Below, one piece after another: positions 1-9,938 of a stretch of DNA of 64,000 nucleotides. The number at the start of each line of letters is the position of its first letter. Position 1 is the first letter of the stretch. The DNA is taken from NCBI GenBank assembly GCA_035459025.1, contig DATHYT010000045.1, positions 1-64,000 on the forward strand, given 5' to 3'. This DNA is from JAABQT01 sp035459025. GTDB lineage: Bacteria > Pseudomonadota > Gammaproteobacteria > Burkholderiales > SG8-39. Both the position numbers and the translations under genes were made by a program. The notes beneath the pieces were generated by a model. That model was not told the DNA's origin and did no database searches. It worked only from the letters and a program-made list of their open reading frames with translations.

Positions 1-109
1 GTCTGATGCGCCTCGACCACCACGAAACGGTCCACCAGGTCCTCGAGCAGCGCAATGCGCAGGCGCAGCTGCTCGAACTCGTTGAAGAACGGGACGCAGT
101 CGAAGATCT

Positions 110-113
<4 letters not shown>
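1..113 (-). CDS. Glycosyltransferase family 17-like protein, N-terminal fragment
   Basis: This is a partial gene that runs off the left edge; only about 37 N-terminal residues are present. They read KIFDCVPFFNEFEQL and then LRIALLEDLVDRFVVVEA, which is the typical opening of family 17 glycosyltransferases (beta-1,4-N-acetylglucosaminyltransferase-like). No ATG or GTG fits. The frame opens with TTG at 113-111, and that TTG overlaps the TGA stop of the upstream epimerase (shared bases TTGA), so translational coupling is likely. Its position directly downstream of a UDP-sugar decarboxylase suggests a role in surface polysaccharide or glycan synthesis. The family call rests on a short fragment. 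Confidence 0.6.
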
Positions 114-1048
<935 letters not shown>

Positions 1049-1055
1049 GCGTCGC

Positions 1056-1076
1056 ATTCTACCCGCGCGCTACACT
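1056..1076. promoter_or_regulatory. Back-to-back -10 elements for uxs-like gene (-) and dusA (+)
   Basis: On the minus strand TAGAAT (1061-1056) is followed by 7 bases and ATG 1048. On the plus strand TACACT (1071-1076) is followed by 8 bases and ATG 1085. The whole divergent gap is only 36 bp and shows no Shine-Dalgarno, so both mRNAs would be leaderless or nearly so. Confidence 0.55.
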
Positions 1077-1084
1077 TGCGCCCG

Positions 1085-2068
<984 letters not shown>

Positions 2069-2794
2069 GCGCGTCAGCCGCGAGGAGTGGCAGATGCGCG
2101 TGGATCTCGCCGCCGCCTACCAGCTGGCGGCGCTCTTCAAGTGGACCGACCTGATCTACACGCACTTCTCGGCGCGCGTGCCGGGCAGCGAGGACTTCCT
2201 CATCAATGCCTACGGGCTGATGTTCGACGAGATCACCGCCTCGAACCTGGTGCGCATCGACGCGCGCGGCAAGGTGCTCGACGATCCGCTCGAGCTCGGC
2301 TACAACGAGGCCGGCTTCGTCATCCACGGTTGCATGCACGAGGCGCGGCCCGAGATCAACTGCGTCATCCACACGCACACGCGCGCCGGCGTCGCCGTCT
2401 CGGCGATGAAGTGCGGCCTGCTGCCCATCAGCCAGCACGCCATGCGCGTGCAGCAGCAATGCACCTACCACGATTACGAGGGCATCGCGCTCAACTTGAG
2501 CGAGCGCGAGCGCATGGCAGCGAGCCTCGGCCAGCGCTCCAAGGTCATGATCCTGCGCAACCACGGGCTGCTCACGCTCGGCGAGACCGTGCGCGAGGCT
2601 TTCGAGCTGATGTATTACCTCGACTGCGCCTGCCAGATCCAGGTCGACGCCATGGCGGCGGGCCTGGAGAACGTGCAGCTGATGTCGCAGAGCGCCGCCG
2701 ATACCGCCACCGAGCAGTTCCAGCGCGACGACCGGCCGTCCACGCACAAGGACTGGCCGGCGTTGCTGCGCCTGCTCGAGCGTCGCGGCGTCGA

Positions 2795-3991
2795 TTACGC
2801 CGGTTGAGGCGCGCGCTCCGGTAACCGCAACACCGTGAGGATGGACAGCACCAGCACGCCGACCACGGCATAGAACACGACCGCCGGCTCGCCGCGGTCG
2901 AGCAGCCAGCCAAATATCACGGGCGTGACCATCGAGCCGACGTCCAGGCCGGAATACACGAAGCCATACACTTTGCCGGTCGCGCCCGCCGGTGTCGCGC
3001 CCCGTACGATGAGATCGCGCGACGGATTGGTCAGCCCGCTGGTGAAGCCGGCGGCTCCCAGCAACAGCGGCAGCAGCGTTCCCGGCAGCCAGCCCATGGC
3101 GAGCACGCTGAAGAGCGCCGCGCTCGCCGCCATGCCGCTCACGGCCACGAGGTCGTGGCGCGTGGCGCGCACGGCGACGAAGCCGCCGCAGAAGATCCCG
3201 GCCGCCCCGCCCACCAGGTAGGCGGTGAGCGCGGCCGACGCCAGCGCCACGTTCACGCCGTAGAGCGAAAGCATGGCGGCGATGCCGAATGTCTGGATGC
3301 CGACGAAGGCCACACCCAGCATGACGAAATAGCCGAACACCATCACCACCGGGAGCTGCGCGAGCACGCGCAGGTCGGCGCCGAGCCCGGCAGGCGCGCG
3401 GCGCGCGTCCGCAGGCTCCACGTGCAGCGACCCCCGCTGCAGCGTGAGCAGCAGGACCACCGCCGCGCCGATCACCGCCGCGCCGAGCAGCGCGCCGCGC
3501 CAGCCGAAAGCGCTCGCCATGGCGATGCCATAGGCCGGTGCTGAGGCGTAGCCCAGGTACCCGGCGATGCCGTGCCAGCTGAAGGCGTAGCCGAGGCGGC
3601 GCACGGTGACGCGGGCATTGAGGATCGAGAAATCCACCGGGTGGAACACGCTGTTGCCGAGGCCGCCGACCACGGCGGCGGCGACCAGCATCGAATAGTT
3701 CTGCGCCAGGCCGGCCACCAGCGCGCCGGCCACCGCGAGCACGAGCCCGAAGAACAGCACGCGGCGTGCGCCGAAGCGATCCACGGCGAATCCGGCGAGC
3801 GTCTGGCAGATACCCGACACCGTGAAGTACAGCGCCACGGTGGCGCCGAGCGCGGTATAGCTCACGCCGAGATCGTCCTTGATCAGCGGAAACAGCACCG
3901 CCGTGGCGATCTGGAAGAAGTGCGACAGCCCGTGGGCGAGCGCCACCAGCCCGATCACCTTCACGTCCTGGCGCAGGACGTCAGCGGCCAT
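2795..3991 (-). CDS. MFS transporter (fosmidomycin-resistance-like)
   Basis: A 398-residue membrane protein with about 12 predicted hydrophobic segments. The N-terminal half has AHGLSHFFQIATAVLFP and the loop DRFGARRVL typical of major facilitator transporters, and a central basic loop lies near residues 190-210. The general look, with a short N-terminus and GLGNSVFHPVDFSI, resembles the Fsr-type efflux subfamily, but the substrate cannot be read. It overlaps the end of the upstream alpha/beta-hydrolase gene by 11 bp, so the two form an operon. It may export or import a molecule processed by that hydrolase, which is inference. Confidence 0.85.
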   Translation of the reverse strand: MAADVLRQDVKVIGLVALAHGLSHFFQIATAVLFPLIKDDLGVSYTALGATVALYFTVSGICQTLAGFAVDRFGARRVLFFGLVLAVAGALVAGLAQNYSMLVAAAVVGGLGNSVFHPVDFSILNARVTVRRLGYAFSWHGIAGYLGYASAPAYGIAMASAFGWRGALLGAAVIGAAVVLLLTLQRGSLHVEPADARRAPAGLGADLRVLAQLPVVMVFGYFVMLGVAFVGIQTFGIAAMLSLYGVNVALASAALTAYLVGGAAGIFCGGFVAVRATRHDLVAVSGMAASAALFSVLAMGWLPGTLLPLLLGAAGFTSGLTNPSRDLIVRGATPAGATGKVYGFVYSGLDVGSMVTPVIFGWLLDRGEPAVVFYAVVGVLVLSILTVLRLPERAPQPA

Positions 3992-4748
3992 GCTCGTGGA
4001 CGAACCGCGTCAGAGCGTCGAGCACGGCCTGGGGCTGGTCGCGGAACGGCGCGTGGCCGCATGCCGGCAGCTTCACGATCTCGCACGTTCCGCGCACGCC
4101 GCGTCGGATGCGCTCGAGCTGCTCCAGAGTGCCGTACTCGTCATCCTCGCCCTGGATCGCCAGCACCGGGCAGGCGATCCGCGGCAGCATTTCCTCGATG
4201 CTCCATTTCAGGAACTCCGGGTCGAGCCAGGCATCGGCCCAGAGATGGAACGTCTTGCGCGGGTCGCGATGGTATTTGCCGAGGCGCTGCCCGAGATCGG
4301 TTGCGCCGAACGCCGCGCGCGCCGCGCGGATGCTGTCGACGCAGATCGGCTCGACGAAGACGTGCGGCGCCATCGCCGCCACGGCGCGCACCGGGTGCCC
4401 CGCCCCCGCGTAGATCAGGGCGATCGAGGCGCCGTCCGAATGCCCGACGAGGATCGGCCGCTCCAGGCCCAGCTGCGCCACCAGCTCGGGCAGCGCGTCG
4501 AGCGCTTCGCGGTGCATGAAATCGACGCCGACGCGCGGCTCGGCGAGCACGTCGGAGCGGCCGTAGCCGTAACGGCTGTAGACGAGCGCGCGGCTGCCCG
4601 TGGCATCGACCACCTGCTGAGGGAAGTCGCGCCACTGGCGGATCGAGCCCAGCCCCTCGTGCAGGAAGACCAGCGTCGGCGCACCCGGCGCCGCGGCGCC
4701 GACCCATTCGTACTCAAGCGCATGGCCGGCGCAGGTGACATAGGGCAT
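3981..4748 (-). CDS. Alpha/beta-fold hydrolase
   Basis: A 255-residue cytoplasmic alpha/beta hydrolase without signal peptide. The nucleophile elbow is VGHSDGAS with Ser104, the acid is an Asp in GEDDEYG (202-203), and the base is His232 in CGHAPF. FLHEGLGS supplies the oxyanion-hole region. The wording HEGLGSIRQWRDFP is typical of a proteobacterial hydrolase group often annotated only as alpha/beta hydrolase, so the substrate is unknown. ATG 4748 follows the -10-like TATAAA (4762-4757) by 8 bases. It is the first gene of a two-gene unit with the MFS transporter. Confidence 0.88.
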   Translation of the reverse strand: MPYVTCAGHALEYEWVGAAAPGAPTLVFLHEGLGSIRQWRDFPQQVVDATGSRALVYSRYGYGRSDVLAEPRVGVDFMHREALDALPELVAQLGLERPILVGHSDGASIALIYAGAGHPVRAVAAMAPHVFVEPICVDSIRAARAAFGATDLGQRLGKYHRDPRKTFHLWADAWLDPEFLKWSIEEMLPRIACPVLAIQGEDDEYGTLEQLERIRRGVRGTCEIVKLPACGHAPFRDQPQAVLDALTRFVHEHGR

Positions 4749-4756
4749 CGGCGCGA

Positions 4757-4778
4757 TTTATAGCATGCAGGCGATAAT
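4757..4778. promoter_or_regulatory. Divergent -10 elements, hydrolase (-) and Nudix gene (+)
   Basis: TATAAA on the minus strand (4762-4757) lies 8 bases before ATG 4748. GATAAT on the plus strand (4773-4778) lies 28 bases before ATG 4807. The latter predicts a start of transcription near 4785, downstream of the more distal in-frame ATGs at 4765 and 4777, which argues for ATG 4807 as the Nudix start. Confidence 0.45.
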
Positions 4779-4806
4779 GGCCGCCTGTGCGTTTCGCCCC
4801 CGCCGC

Positions 4807-5433
4807 ATGAAGCCGCTTGCGTTCGACGCCACCTTGCGCGCGCGCCTCGCCACCAACCTGTCGCGCCACGCGCCGGCGCCGAGTACGCCGCATGGGCTCA
4901 AGCGCGCCGCGGTGTGCGTCCTCGTCACCGACGACGGCCGCGGCGAGGCGGCTCTGGTGCTGACCCGCCGCGCCGAGCACCTGAGCACGCATTCGGGCCA
5001 GTACGCGCTGCCCGGCGGGCGCGTCGACGGCGGCGAATCCACGCTCGCCGCCGCGCGCCGCGAAGCGCGCGAGGAGATCGGCCTCGAGCTCGCGCCGCAG
5101 GCGTTTCTCGGCGCGCTCGACGACTACGCGACGCGCTCGGGCTACCTGATCACCCCGCTCGTCGCCTGGGTGGCGGACGGCGCGCGCCTCGCCCCCAATC
5201 CCGCCGAGGTGGCGAAGATCTACCGCGTGCCCCTTGCCGAGCTCGGCCGGCACGGCTCGCCGCAGTTCGTCTCGATCCCGGAGAGCGACCGCCCGGTGAT
5301 CCGCTATCCGCTTCTCGGCACGCTGATCCATGCGCCGACCGCGGCGGTCCTGTACCAGTTCATGGAAGTCGCGGTGCTCGGCCGCGCGACGCGCGTCGCG
5401 CACCTCGAGCAGCCGGTGTGGGCCTGGCGCTAG
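4807..5433 (+). CDS. Nudix hydrolase, CoA pyrophosphatase-like (NudL/Nudt7 type)
   Basis: A 208-residue Nudix protein. The Nudix box is GGRVDGGESTLAAARREAREEIGL, here split as GGRVDGGE and REAREEIGL around seven variable residues, with the metal-binding Glu pair intact. The preceding segment LTRRAEHLSTHSGQYALPGG carries the LxxHxGQxxFPGG-type feature of CoA diphosphatases, which cleave CoA to 3',5'-ADP and phosphopantetheine. Start ATG 4807 is chosen because a -10-like GATAAT sits at 4773-4778; ATG 4765 would add 14 residues with no family support. The stop codon is part of a CTAG shared with the convergent gene. Confidence 0.85.
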   Translation: MKPLAFDATLRARLATNLSRHAPAPSTPHGLKRAAVCVLVTDDGRGEAALVLTRRAEHLSTHSGQYALPGGRVDGGESTLAAARREAREEIGLELAPQAFLGALDDYATRSGYLITPLVAWVADGARLAPNPAEVAKIYRVPLAELGRHGSPQFVSIPESDRPVIRYPLLGTLIHAPTAAVLYQFMEVAVLGRATRVAHLEQPVWAWR

Positions 5434-6434
5434 AGCGTCATCGGCCGCCAGTATCCCGTCAGCTCCAGGTAACCGCGCCCGACTTCGCTGCCTGCGCGCA
5501 GCGCGCGCACCGCGCCCTCCCAGTAGATGGTGCCTGTGCTGCTCCGCGCGTCGAGCTCCTGGTCGTCCATCAGCGGCGTGAGGTCGTACTGCTCGCCGCC
5601 CGCCGCGACGCGCATCGCCACCGGGTATTCGACGCCGGTGCGCGGCGAGCGCCAGCGGCGCAGCGGCGTAAACGAGATCCCGTCGGGGGCGTAGTACACC
5701 CCGCCCTGCTGGTCGCGGATGCGAAACGCCATCAGCGCGCTGCCGTCGTCGAGGTTCAGTCCGCACCAGTCCCAGCCCGCCGCTTCGGGCGCGAGGTACT
5801 GGCTGGACCACTCGTGGTCCAGCCACGCCACGCCGCTCACCTTGTCGCCGTCGAGCGTGCCGTGCGCCTTCAGTTGCGGCCGGCTGTAGTAATAGCTTGC
5901 CTCCTGCGGCCGCGGTCCCTTGCGGCTGAATCCGTCCTCGCCCTGCAGCCGCGGCGCATCCGGCGCCTCGAGCGCGAGGTCGAGCACGAAATCGCGCGCC
6001 GCGATGCGGGCGCGATACACGCCGCGCTCGAGCACGAAGCGCCAGTCGTCGATCCAGGCCTCGGTGGTGCGCGTGGCGGCGCCGGCGAGACCGAACGCGT
6101 CGCGCGCCGCGCGCTCGTCGTGGCGCAGCCGCCCGTGGCGCGGGTCGGCGATCGCCGCGTGCGCGAGCAGGATCTGGCGCGGCGCGAACTTGCTCGGATT
6201 GCGCGTCTCCCAGGGCGTGCGCGCGCGAAAGAACGTCACCTGGAAGCCGAGGCGCTCGCCGCCGCGCTCGAGCCAGCCGGTGGCGTACCACCACTCGGTG
6301 CGGTACTCGGGGTGGGCGCCATGGTCGCGCGGAAAGCGCAGGCGCCGGCCGGGAACCACGGCCGCGTAGTCGACCTCGCCGGCGCGCGCGAGCGGCGCGG
6401 CCATGAGCGCGAGGAGAAACTGGCGCCTTCTCAC
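5430..6434 (-). CDS. AttH/CrtC-like lipocalin-fold secreted protein
   Basis: A 334-residue protein beginning with a signal-like stretch (RRRQFLLALMAAPLARAGE, possibly Tat-type with its paired arginines). The body has YRTEWWYATGWLERGG, WLDHEWSSQYL, GWDWCGLNLDDGSALMAFRIR and YWEGAVR, which are hallmarks of the AttH / carotenoid-1,2-hydratase-like family (two lipocalin-like domains, formerly 'predicted secreted hydrolase'). The start is GTG 6434, preceded by GGAGGA, and its GTGA overlaps the stop of the permease gene, indicating tight coupling. In Agrobacterium an AttH homologue is encoded with an ABC exporter; the partner ATPase is not found next to this pair. The molecular activity is unknown. 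Confidence 0.8.
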   Translation of the reverse strand: MRRRQFLLALMAAPLARAGEVDYAAVVPGRRLRFPRDHGAHPEYRTEWWYATGWLERGGERLGFQVTFFRARTPWETRNPSKFAPRQILLAHAAIADPRHGRLRHDERAARDAFGLAGAATRTTEAWIDDWRFVLERGVYRARIAARDFVLDLALEAPDAPRLQGEDGFSRKGPRPQEASYYYSRPQLKAHGTLDGDKVSGVAWLDHEWSSQYLAPEAAGWDWCGLNLDDGSALMAFRIRDQQGGVYYAPDGISFTPLRRWRSPRTGVEYPVAMRVAAGGEQYDLTPLMDDQELDARSSTGTIYWEGAVRALRAGSEVGRGYLELTGYWRPMTL

Positions 6435-8926
6435 CAATCCTCCTTCACTGCACGCACTGGCGCCATCCCCATGGCCTCGCGCCCCGAGACCCACGCGGTC
6501 AGCATGGCGAGCACGAGCAGGACCCCGGCAAGCGCGGCCAGGAAGCTCCACGGCGGATGCAGGTCCATGCTCCAGCCGAAGGACTGCGGATTGACCACGT
6601 ACACGAGCACCAGGCTGATCGCCGCGCCGAGGACCAGGCCGGCCACGGCGCCCGCCAGCGCCAGCAGCGCGCCCTCGGTGGCGAGCATCGCGCCGATCTC
6701 GCGGCGCGTCATGCCGAGGTGGCGCAGCACGCCGAACTCGCGGCGGCGCGCGAGCACCAGCGCGCCGAGGCTGCTCGAGAGCCCGATCAGCCCCACCAGG
6801 ACCGCCACGGCCTCCAGTGCGTAGGTCACGGCGAAGCTGCGGTCGAAGATCGCGAGCGACACCTCGCGGATCTCGCCCGGGGTGCCGAAATCCAGCTGCT
6901 CGCCGCCGGGCAGCGCGCGCAGCGCGCGCACCGCGTCCGCCGCGTCGACGCCCGGCTTGAGCCAGAGCGCCGCGTCGTTGGCGCGCGCGTCCCCGGTCAG
7001 CTGGGCGTAGGTCGGGCGCTCGATGACGATGGCGCCGTGCTGGCGCGCGTAGTCGCGCCACACGCCGGCGACGACGAACTCGCGGCTGCGGCCGCCCATC
7101 GGCAGCGCGAGCCGCTTGCCGGGCGCGGCGCCGTAGCGCTCGGCCACGGCCTCGCTGACCCACGCCGGCGGCGGCTCGCCCTCGCGCGGCGTGTGGCGTG
7201 CCCCGACGAGCGGCAGGCGGGTCGCGAATCCACCCTCCGGTACGTCGCGCGCCAGCAGCGAAATCGCCGGCCGCGCCGGGTCCAGCGTCACGCGCGCGCT
7301 GCGCAGGAACTCCGCGCGCGCCACCTGCGGCAGGCGGCGCACGCGCGCTTCGAAACGCGGCTCGAGGAACGCCGTCTCGCCCGCATGCGTGGTGCGCACA
7401 TAGAGCTCCGCCGGCAGCAGCGCGGTGAGCCACTGGTCCACGGAATCGCGGAACGAGGCCACCATGATCGCCATCGCCACCATCAGCGAGAAGCTCGCGA
7501 CGATGGCGGCGAGGCTCACCATCGCCTGCCCGGGCGCCCCGCGCAGCTGCGCGGCGGCCAGCGCCAGTGCCGGCCGCCGCGCGAGCGGCAGCGCCTGCCA
7601 CAGTCGCCGCGACAGCGCAGGCATGAGCAGGATGCCGCCCACGAGCAGGCAGGCGACCGACGCGTAGCCTGCAAGCGGAATGCCGTCCACGGGCGGCGCC
7701 AGCGCGAGCAGCGCGCCGGCGCCGAGGAACGAGAGCGCGGGGATGAGCGCGGGCGCGCGCGCCAGGATGCGCTGCTCGTCGCCGGCCTTCAGCGCCTGCG
7801 CCGGCGCCGCGCGCGCCGCGTCGGCGGCCGGCAGCGCTGCGCCCGCGAGCGCCACCGCGACGCCGGCGGCGAAGTAGGCGAGCGCCGCCAGGGGCGCGAA
7901 GCTGACCTCGGGCGCGAGACCGCGGAACATCCCGGCGCCGAAATCGCCGCCCGAGGCGCGCATTGCCGCGGCGGCAAAGGCGTAGCCGAGCGCAAGGCCG
8001 AGCGCCGCGCCCAGCGCGCCGACCAGGGCGGCCTCGGCGAGCACCAGGCGCGCAAGCGCGCCGCGCGTCAGCCCGAGCACCCGGAGCAGCGCGTGCTCGC
8101 CGCGCCGGCGCGCGACTTCCAGCGCCTGCGCGGAGAACACCAGGAACCCGCCGGTGACGAGCGCCACCAGCGCCAGCACGTTGAGGTTGACACGGTAGGC
8201 GCGCGACAGCGCCGCGCCACTCGCGGCGCTGGTTTCCACGCGAGTGACGTGCACCCCCGCCGGCACCAGGGCGGCGGCGCGCGCCCGCACCGCGTCCCGG
8301 TCTGCGCCCGGCGCCAGCCGCAGGCCAACGCGATTGAGCTCGCCCACCCGCGCCAGCCGCCACTGCACCGTGGCGATGTCGGCAAGCGCGGCGATTCCCG
8401 GCAGCGCCGAGGCCGGCAGGGTTCCGATCACCTCCAGCTCCACCGTGGCGAGCCCCGAGATGAGTGCAAGCCGGCCGCCGGTTCCCAGGCGCAGCCGCTC
8501 GGCCGCGGCCTGCGACAGGAGCACCGTATCGGGCCTCAGGATCTCTGTGCGCAATTGGGGCTGGTGCGCGAGCAGTGCCGGCTGCAGCTGCGCGGCGCGT
8601 AGCGGCTCGATGCCGAAGACGCGGATCGATCCGCCGCCCGGCAGCCCCGCGTCGAGCTCGAGCGCCGGGCTCGCCGCCGCCACCCCCGGCAGGCGCGCGA
8701 GCTTCGGATACAGCGACTCGGCAAAGCCGGTGCGACCGCCCTGCACTTCGAGATCGGCCTCGCCGGCGAGGGTGCGAACGCCGGCGGCGAGCTCCTCGAC
8801 GGCGGCGCGGTTGACCAGGTGCACGCCGAAGCCGAGCGCGACGCCCAGGGCGACGCCGGCCACGGAGAGCAGCGTGCGCCCGCGGCGTTGCGCGAGTCGT
8901 GCGATGAGGGCAAGGAAGAGGCGGAT
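6431..8926 (-). CDS. FtsX-type ABC transporter permease (MacB/LolC-like, large two-domain form)
   Basis: A permease of about 831 residues with two FtsX domains. Hydrophobic segments lie at the N-terminus, at mid-protein (ALVALVTGGFLVFSAQALEVARRR) and at the C-terminus (ALEAVAVLVGLIGLSSSLGA and AFVYVV-like helices), separated by large periplasmic domains. Such proteins extrude lipoproteins or other envelope substrates with a cytosolic ATPase. The first ATG/GTG/TTG in frame is GTG 8863, but starting there removes the basic tail and half of the first helix. Upstream codons read RLFLALIARLAQRRGRTLLS, the normal N-terminus. The only position-appropriate start is ATC 8926, exactly 6 bases after TATACT. 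I therefore extend to 8926. No ATPase gene is adjacent. Confidence 0.72.
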   Translation of the reverse strand: MRLFLALIARLAQRRGRTLLSVAGVALGVALGFGVHLVNRAAVEELAAGVRTLAGEADLEVQGGRTGFAESLYPKLARLPGVAAASPALELDAGLPGGGSIRVFGIEPLRAAQLQPALLAHQPQLRTEILRPDTVLLSQAAAERLRLGTGGRLALISGLATVELEVIGTLPASALPGIAALADIATVQWRLARVGELNRVGLRLAPGADRDAVRARAAALVPAGVHVTRVETSAASGAALSRAYRVNLNVLALVALVTGGFLVFSAQALEVARRRGEHALLRVLGLTRGALARLVLAEAALVGALGAALGLALGYAFAAAAMRASGGDFGAGMFRGLAPEVSFAPLAALAYFAAGVAVALAGAALPAADAARAAPAQALKAGDEQRILARAPALIPALSFLGAGALLALAPPVDGIPLAGYASVACLLVGGILLMPALSRRLWQALPLARRPALALAAAQLRGAPGQAMVSLAAIVASFSLMVAMAIMVASFRDSVDQWLTALLPAELYVRTTHAGETAFLEPRFEARVRRLPQVARAEFLRSARVTLDPARPAISLLARDVPEGGFATRLPLVGARHTPREGEPPPAWVSEAVAERYGAAPGKRLALPMGGRSREFVVAGVWRDYARQHGAIVIERPTYAQLTGDARANDAALWLKPGVDAADAVRALRALPGGEQLDFGTPGEIREVSLAIFDRSFAVTYALEAVAVLVGLIGLSSSLGALVLARRREFGVLRHLGMTRREIGAMLATEGALLALAGAVAGLVLGAAISLVLVYVVNPQSFGWSMDLHPPWSFLAALAGVLLVLAMLTAWVSGREAMGMAPVRAVKEDW

Positions 8927-8932
8927 GCGGCG

Positions 8933-8949
8933 AGTATAGCGGCTAGAAT
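8933..8949. promoter_or_regulatory. Back-to-back -10 elements for permease (-) and sigma-54-activator-like gene (+)
   Basis: TATACT on the minus strand (8938-8933) is followed by 6 bases and the proposed ATC start at 8926. TAGAAT on the plus strand (8944-8949) is followed by 9 bases and ATG 8959. Neither gene has a clear Shine-Dalgarno. Confidence 0.55.
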
Positions 8950-8958
8950 GGCAGCACC

Positions 8959-9936
8959 ATGGCCGCGCAGGCGACGCAGTTTGCGTCCGAATGGCGGCGC
9001 GAGATCGTCACGCGCAGCCCGGCGATGGAACGCGTGCTGGCGCGCGCGCGCTTGTCGGCCGCGGGCGACGCGGGCCTGCTCCTTCAAGGCGCGAGCGGCA
9101 CGGGCAAGCGCCTCTTGGCGCGTGCCGTGCACGCCGCCAGCGCGCGCTTCGGCCGCCCGTTCGTCGCGCTTCATTGCGGTGCGCTGCCCGAGCCCCTGCT
9201 CGAGTCCGAGCTCTTCGGCCACGTAAAGGGCGCCTTCCCCGGCGCGGTACACGATCACGCGGGCCTGCTGCAGTCGGCGCAGGGCGGCACGCTCTTCCTG
9301 GCTGAAGTGAGCGAGCTGCCGCTCGCGCTGCAGGCGAAACTGTTGCGCGCGCTGCAGGAACGCCAGGCGCGCGCCGTCGGAGCGACGCAGGCGCTGCCCA
9401 TCGACGTGCGCGTGATTGCCGGGACGCGGCGCGAGCTCGCCGAGGAAATGGCCGCCGGGCGCTTTCGCGCGGAGCTGTATTACCACCTGAACACGGTGAC
9501 GCTGGCGCTGCCCCCGCTTGCGGAGCGGCGCGAGGACGTCGCGCCGCTCGCGGCGCACTTCCTGGCCGCGGCCGCCGAGCGCTGCGGCAAGCGGATCGAG
9601 GGCATCGCGCCGGCGGCGCTGCCGCCGCTACGCACCGCGCCTTGGCCCGGCAACGTGCGCCAGCTGCGGGAGGTGATCGAAAGGTGCGTCGCGCAGTGCG
9701 GCGGCCGGCGCCTGTCGGCGGCGCTGGTGACGGCCGCCCTCGCCCCCGCCGACGACGACTTCGCGGCGCTCGACGCGGCGCGCCGCGAGTTCGAGAGCGA
9801 ATACCTGACGCGGCTGCTGCGCATCACGGACGGCAACGTCGCGCAGGCGGCGAAGCTCGCCAAGCGCCAGCGCGCCGACTTCCTCGCGCTGCTGGCGCGC
9901 TACGCGCTCGATCCGAAGGCGTTCAAGCCGCTCTAG
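8959..9936 (+). CDS. Degenerate sigma-54 activator-like AAA+ regulator (GlrR/QseF-like, no receiver domain)
   Basis: A 325-residue protein made of an AAA+ sigma-54-interaction domain (about 18-240) and a C-terminal Fis-type helix-turn-helix (GNVAQAAKLAKRQRADFLAL, near 289-308). The C-terminus resembles that of GlrR. There is no receiver domain. Several key motor residues differ from consensus. The Walker A GASGTGK is kept. The sigma-54-contacting GAFTGA loop is GAFPGA (P94). The Walker B aspartate is Ala in LFLAEV (A115; consensus LFLDE). The second arginine-finger position in YYRLN is His (H176). It probably cannot drive sigma-54 open-complex formation and may act as a DNA-binding regulator or modulator. 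It is divergent from the permease operon, a plausible target. ATG 8959 follows TAGAAT by 9 bases. Confidence 0.82.
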   Translation: MAAQATQFASEWRREIVTRSPAMERVLARARLSAAGDAGLLLQGASGTGKRLLARAVHAASARFGRPFVALHCGALPEPLLESELFGHVKGAFPGAVHDHAGLLQSAQGGTLFLAEVSELPLALQAKLLRALQERQARAVGATQALPIDVRVIAGTRRELAEEMAAGRFRAELYYHLNTVTLALPPLAERREDVAPLAAHFLAAAAERCGKRIEGIAPAALPPLRTAPWPGNVRQLREVIERCVAQCGGRRLSAALVTAALAPADDDFAALDAARREFESEYLTRLLRITDGNVAQAAKLAKRQRADFLALLARYALDPKAFKPL

Positions 9937-9938
9937 GT

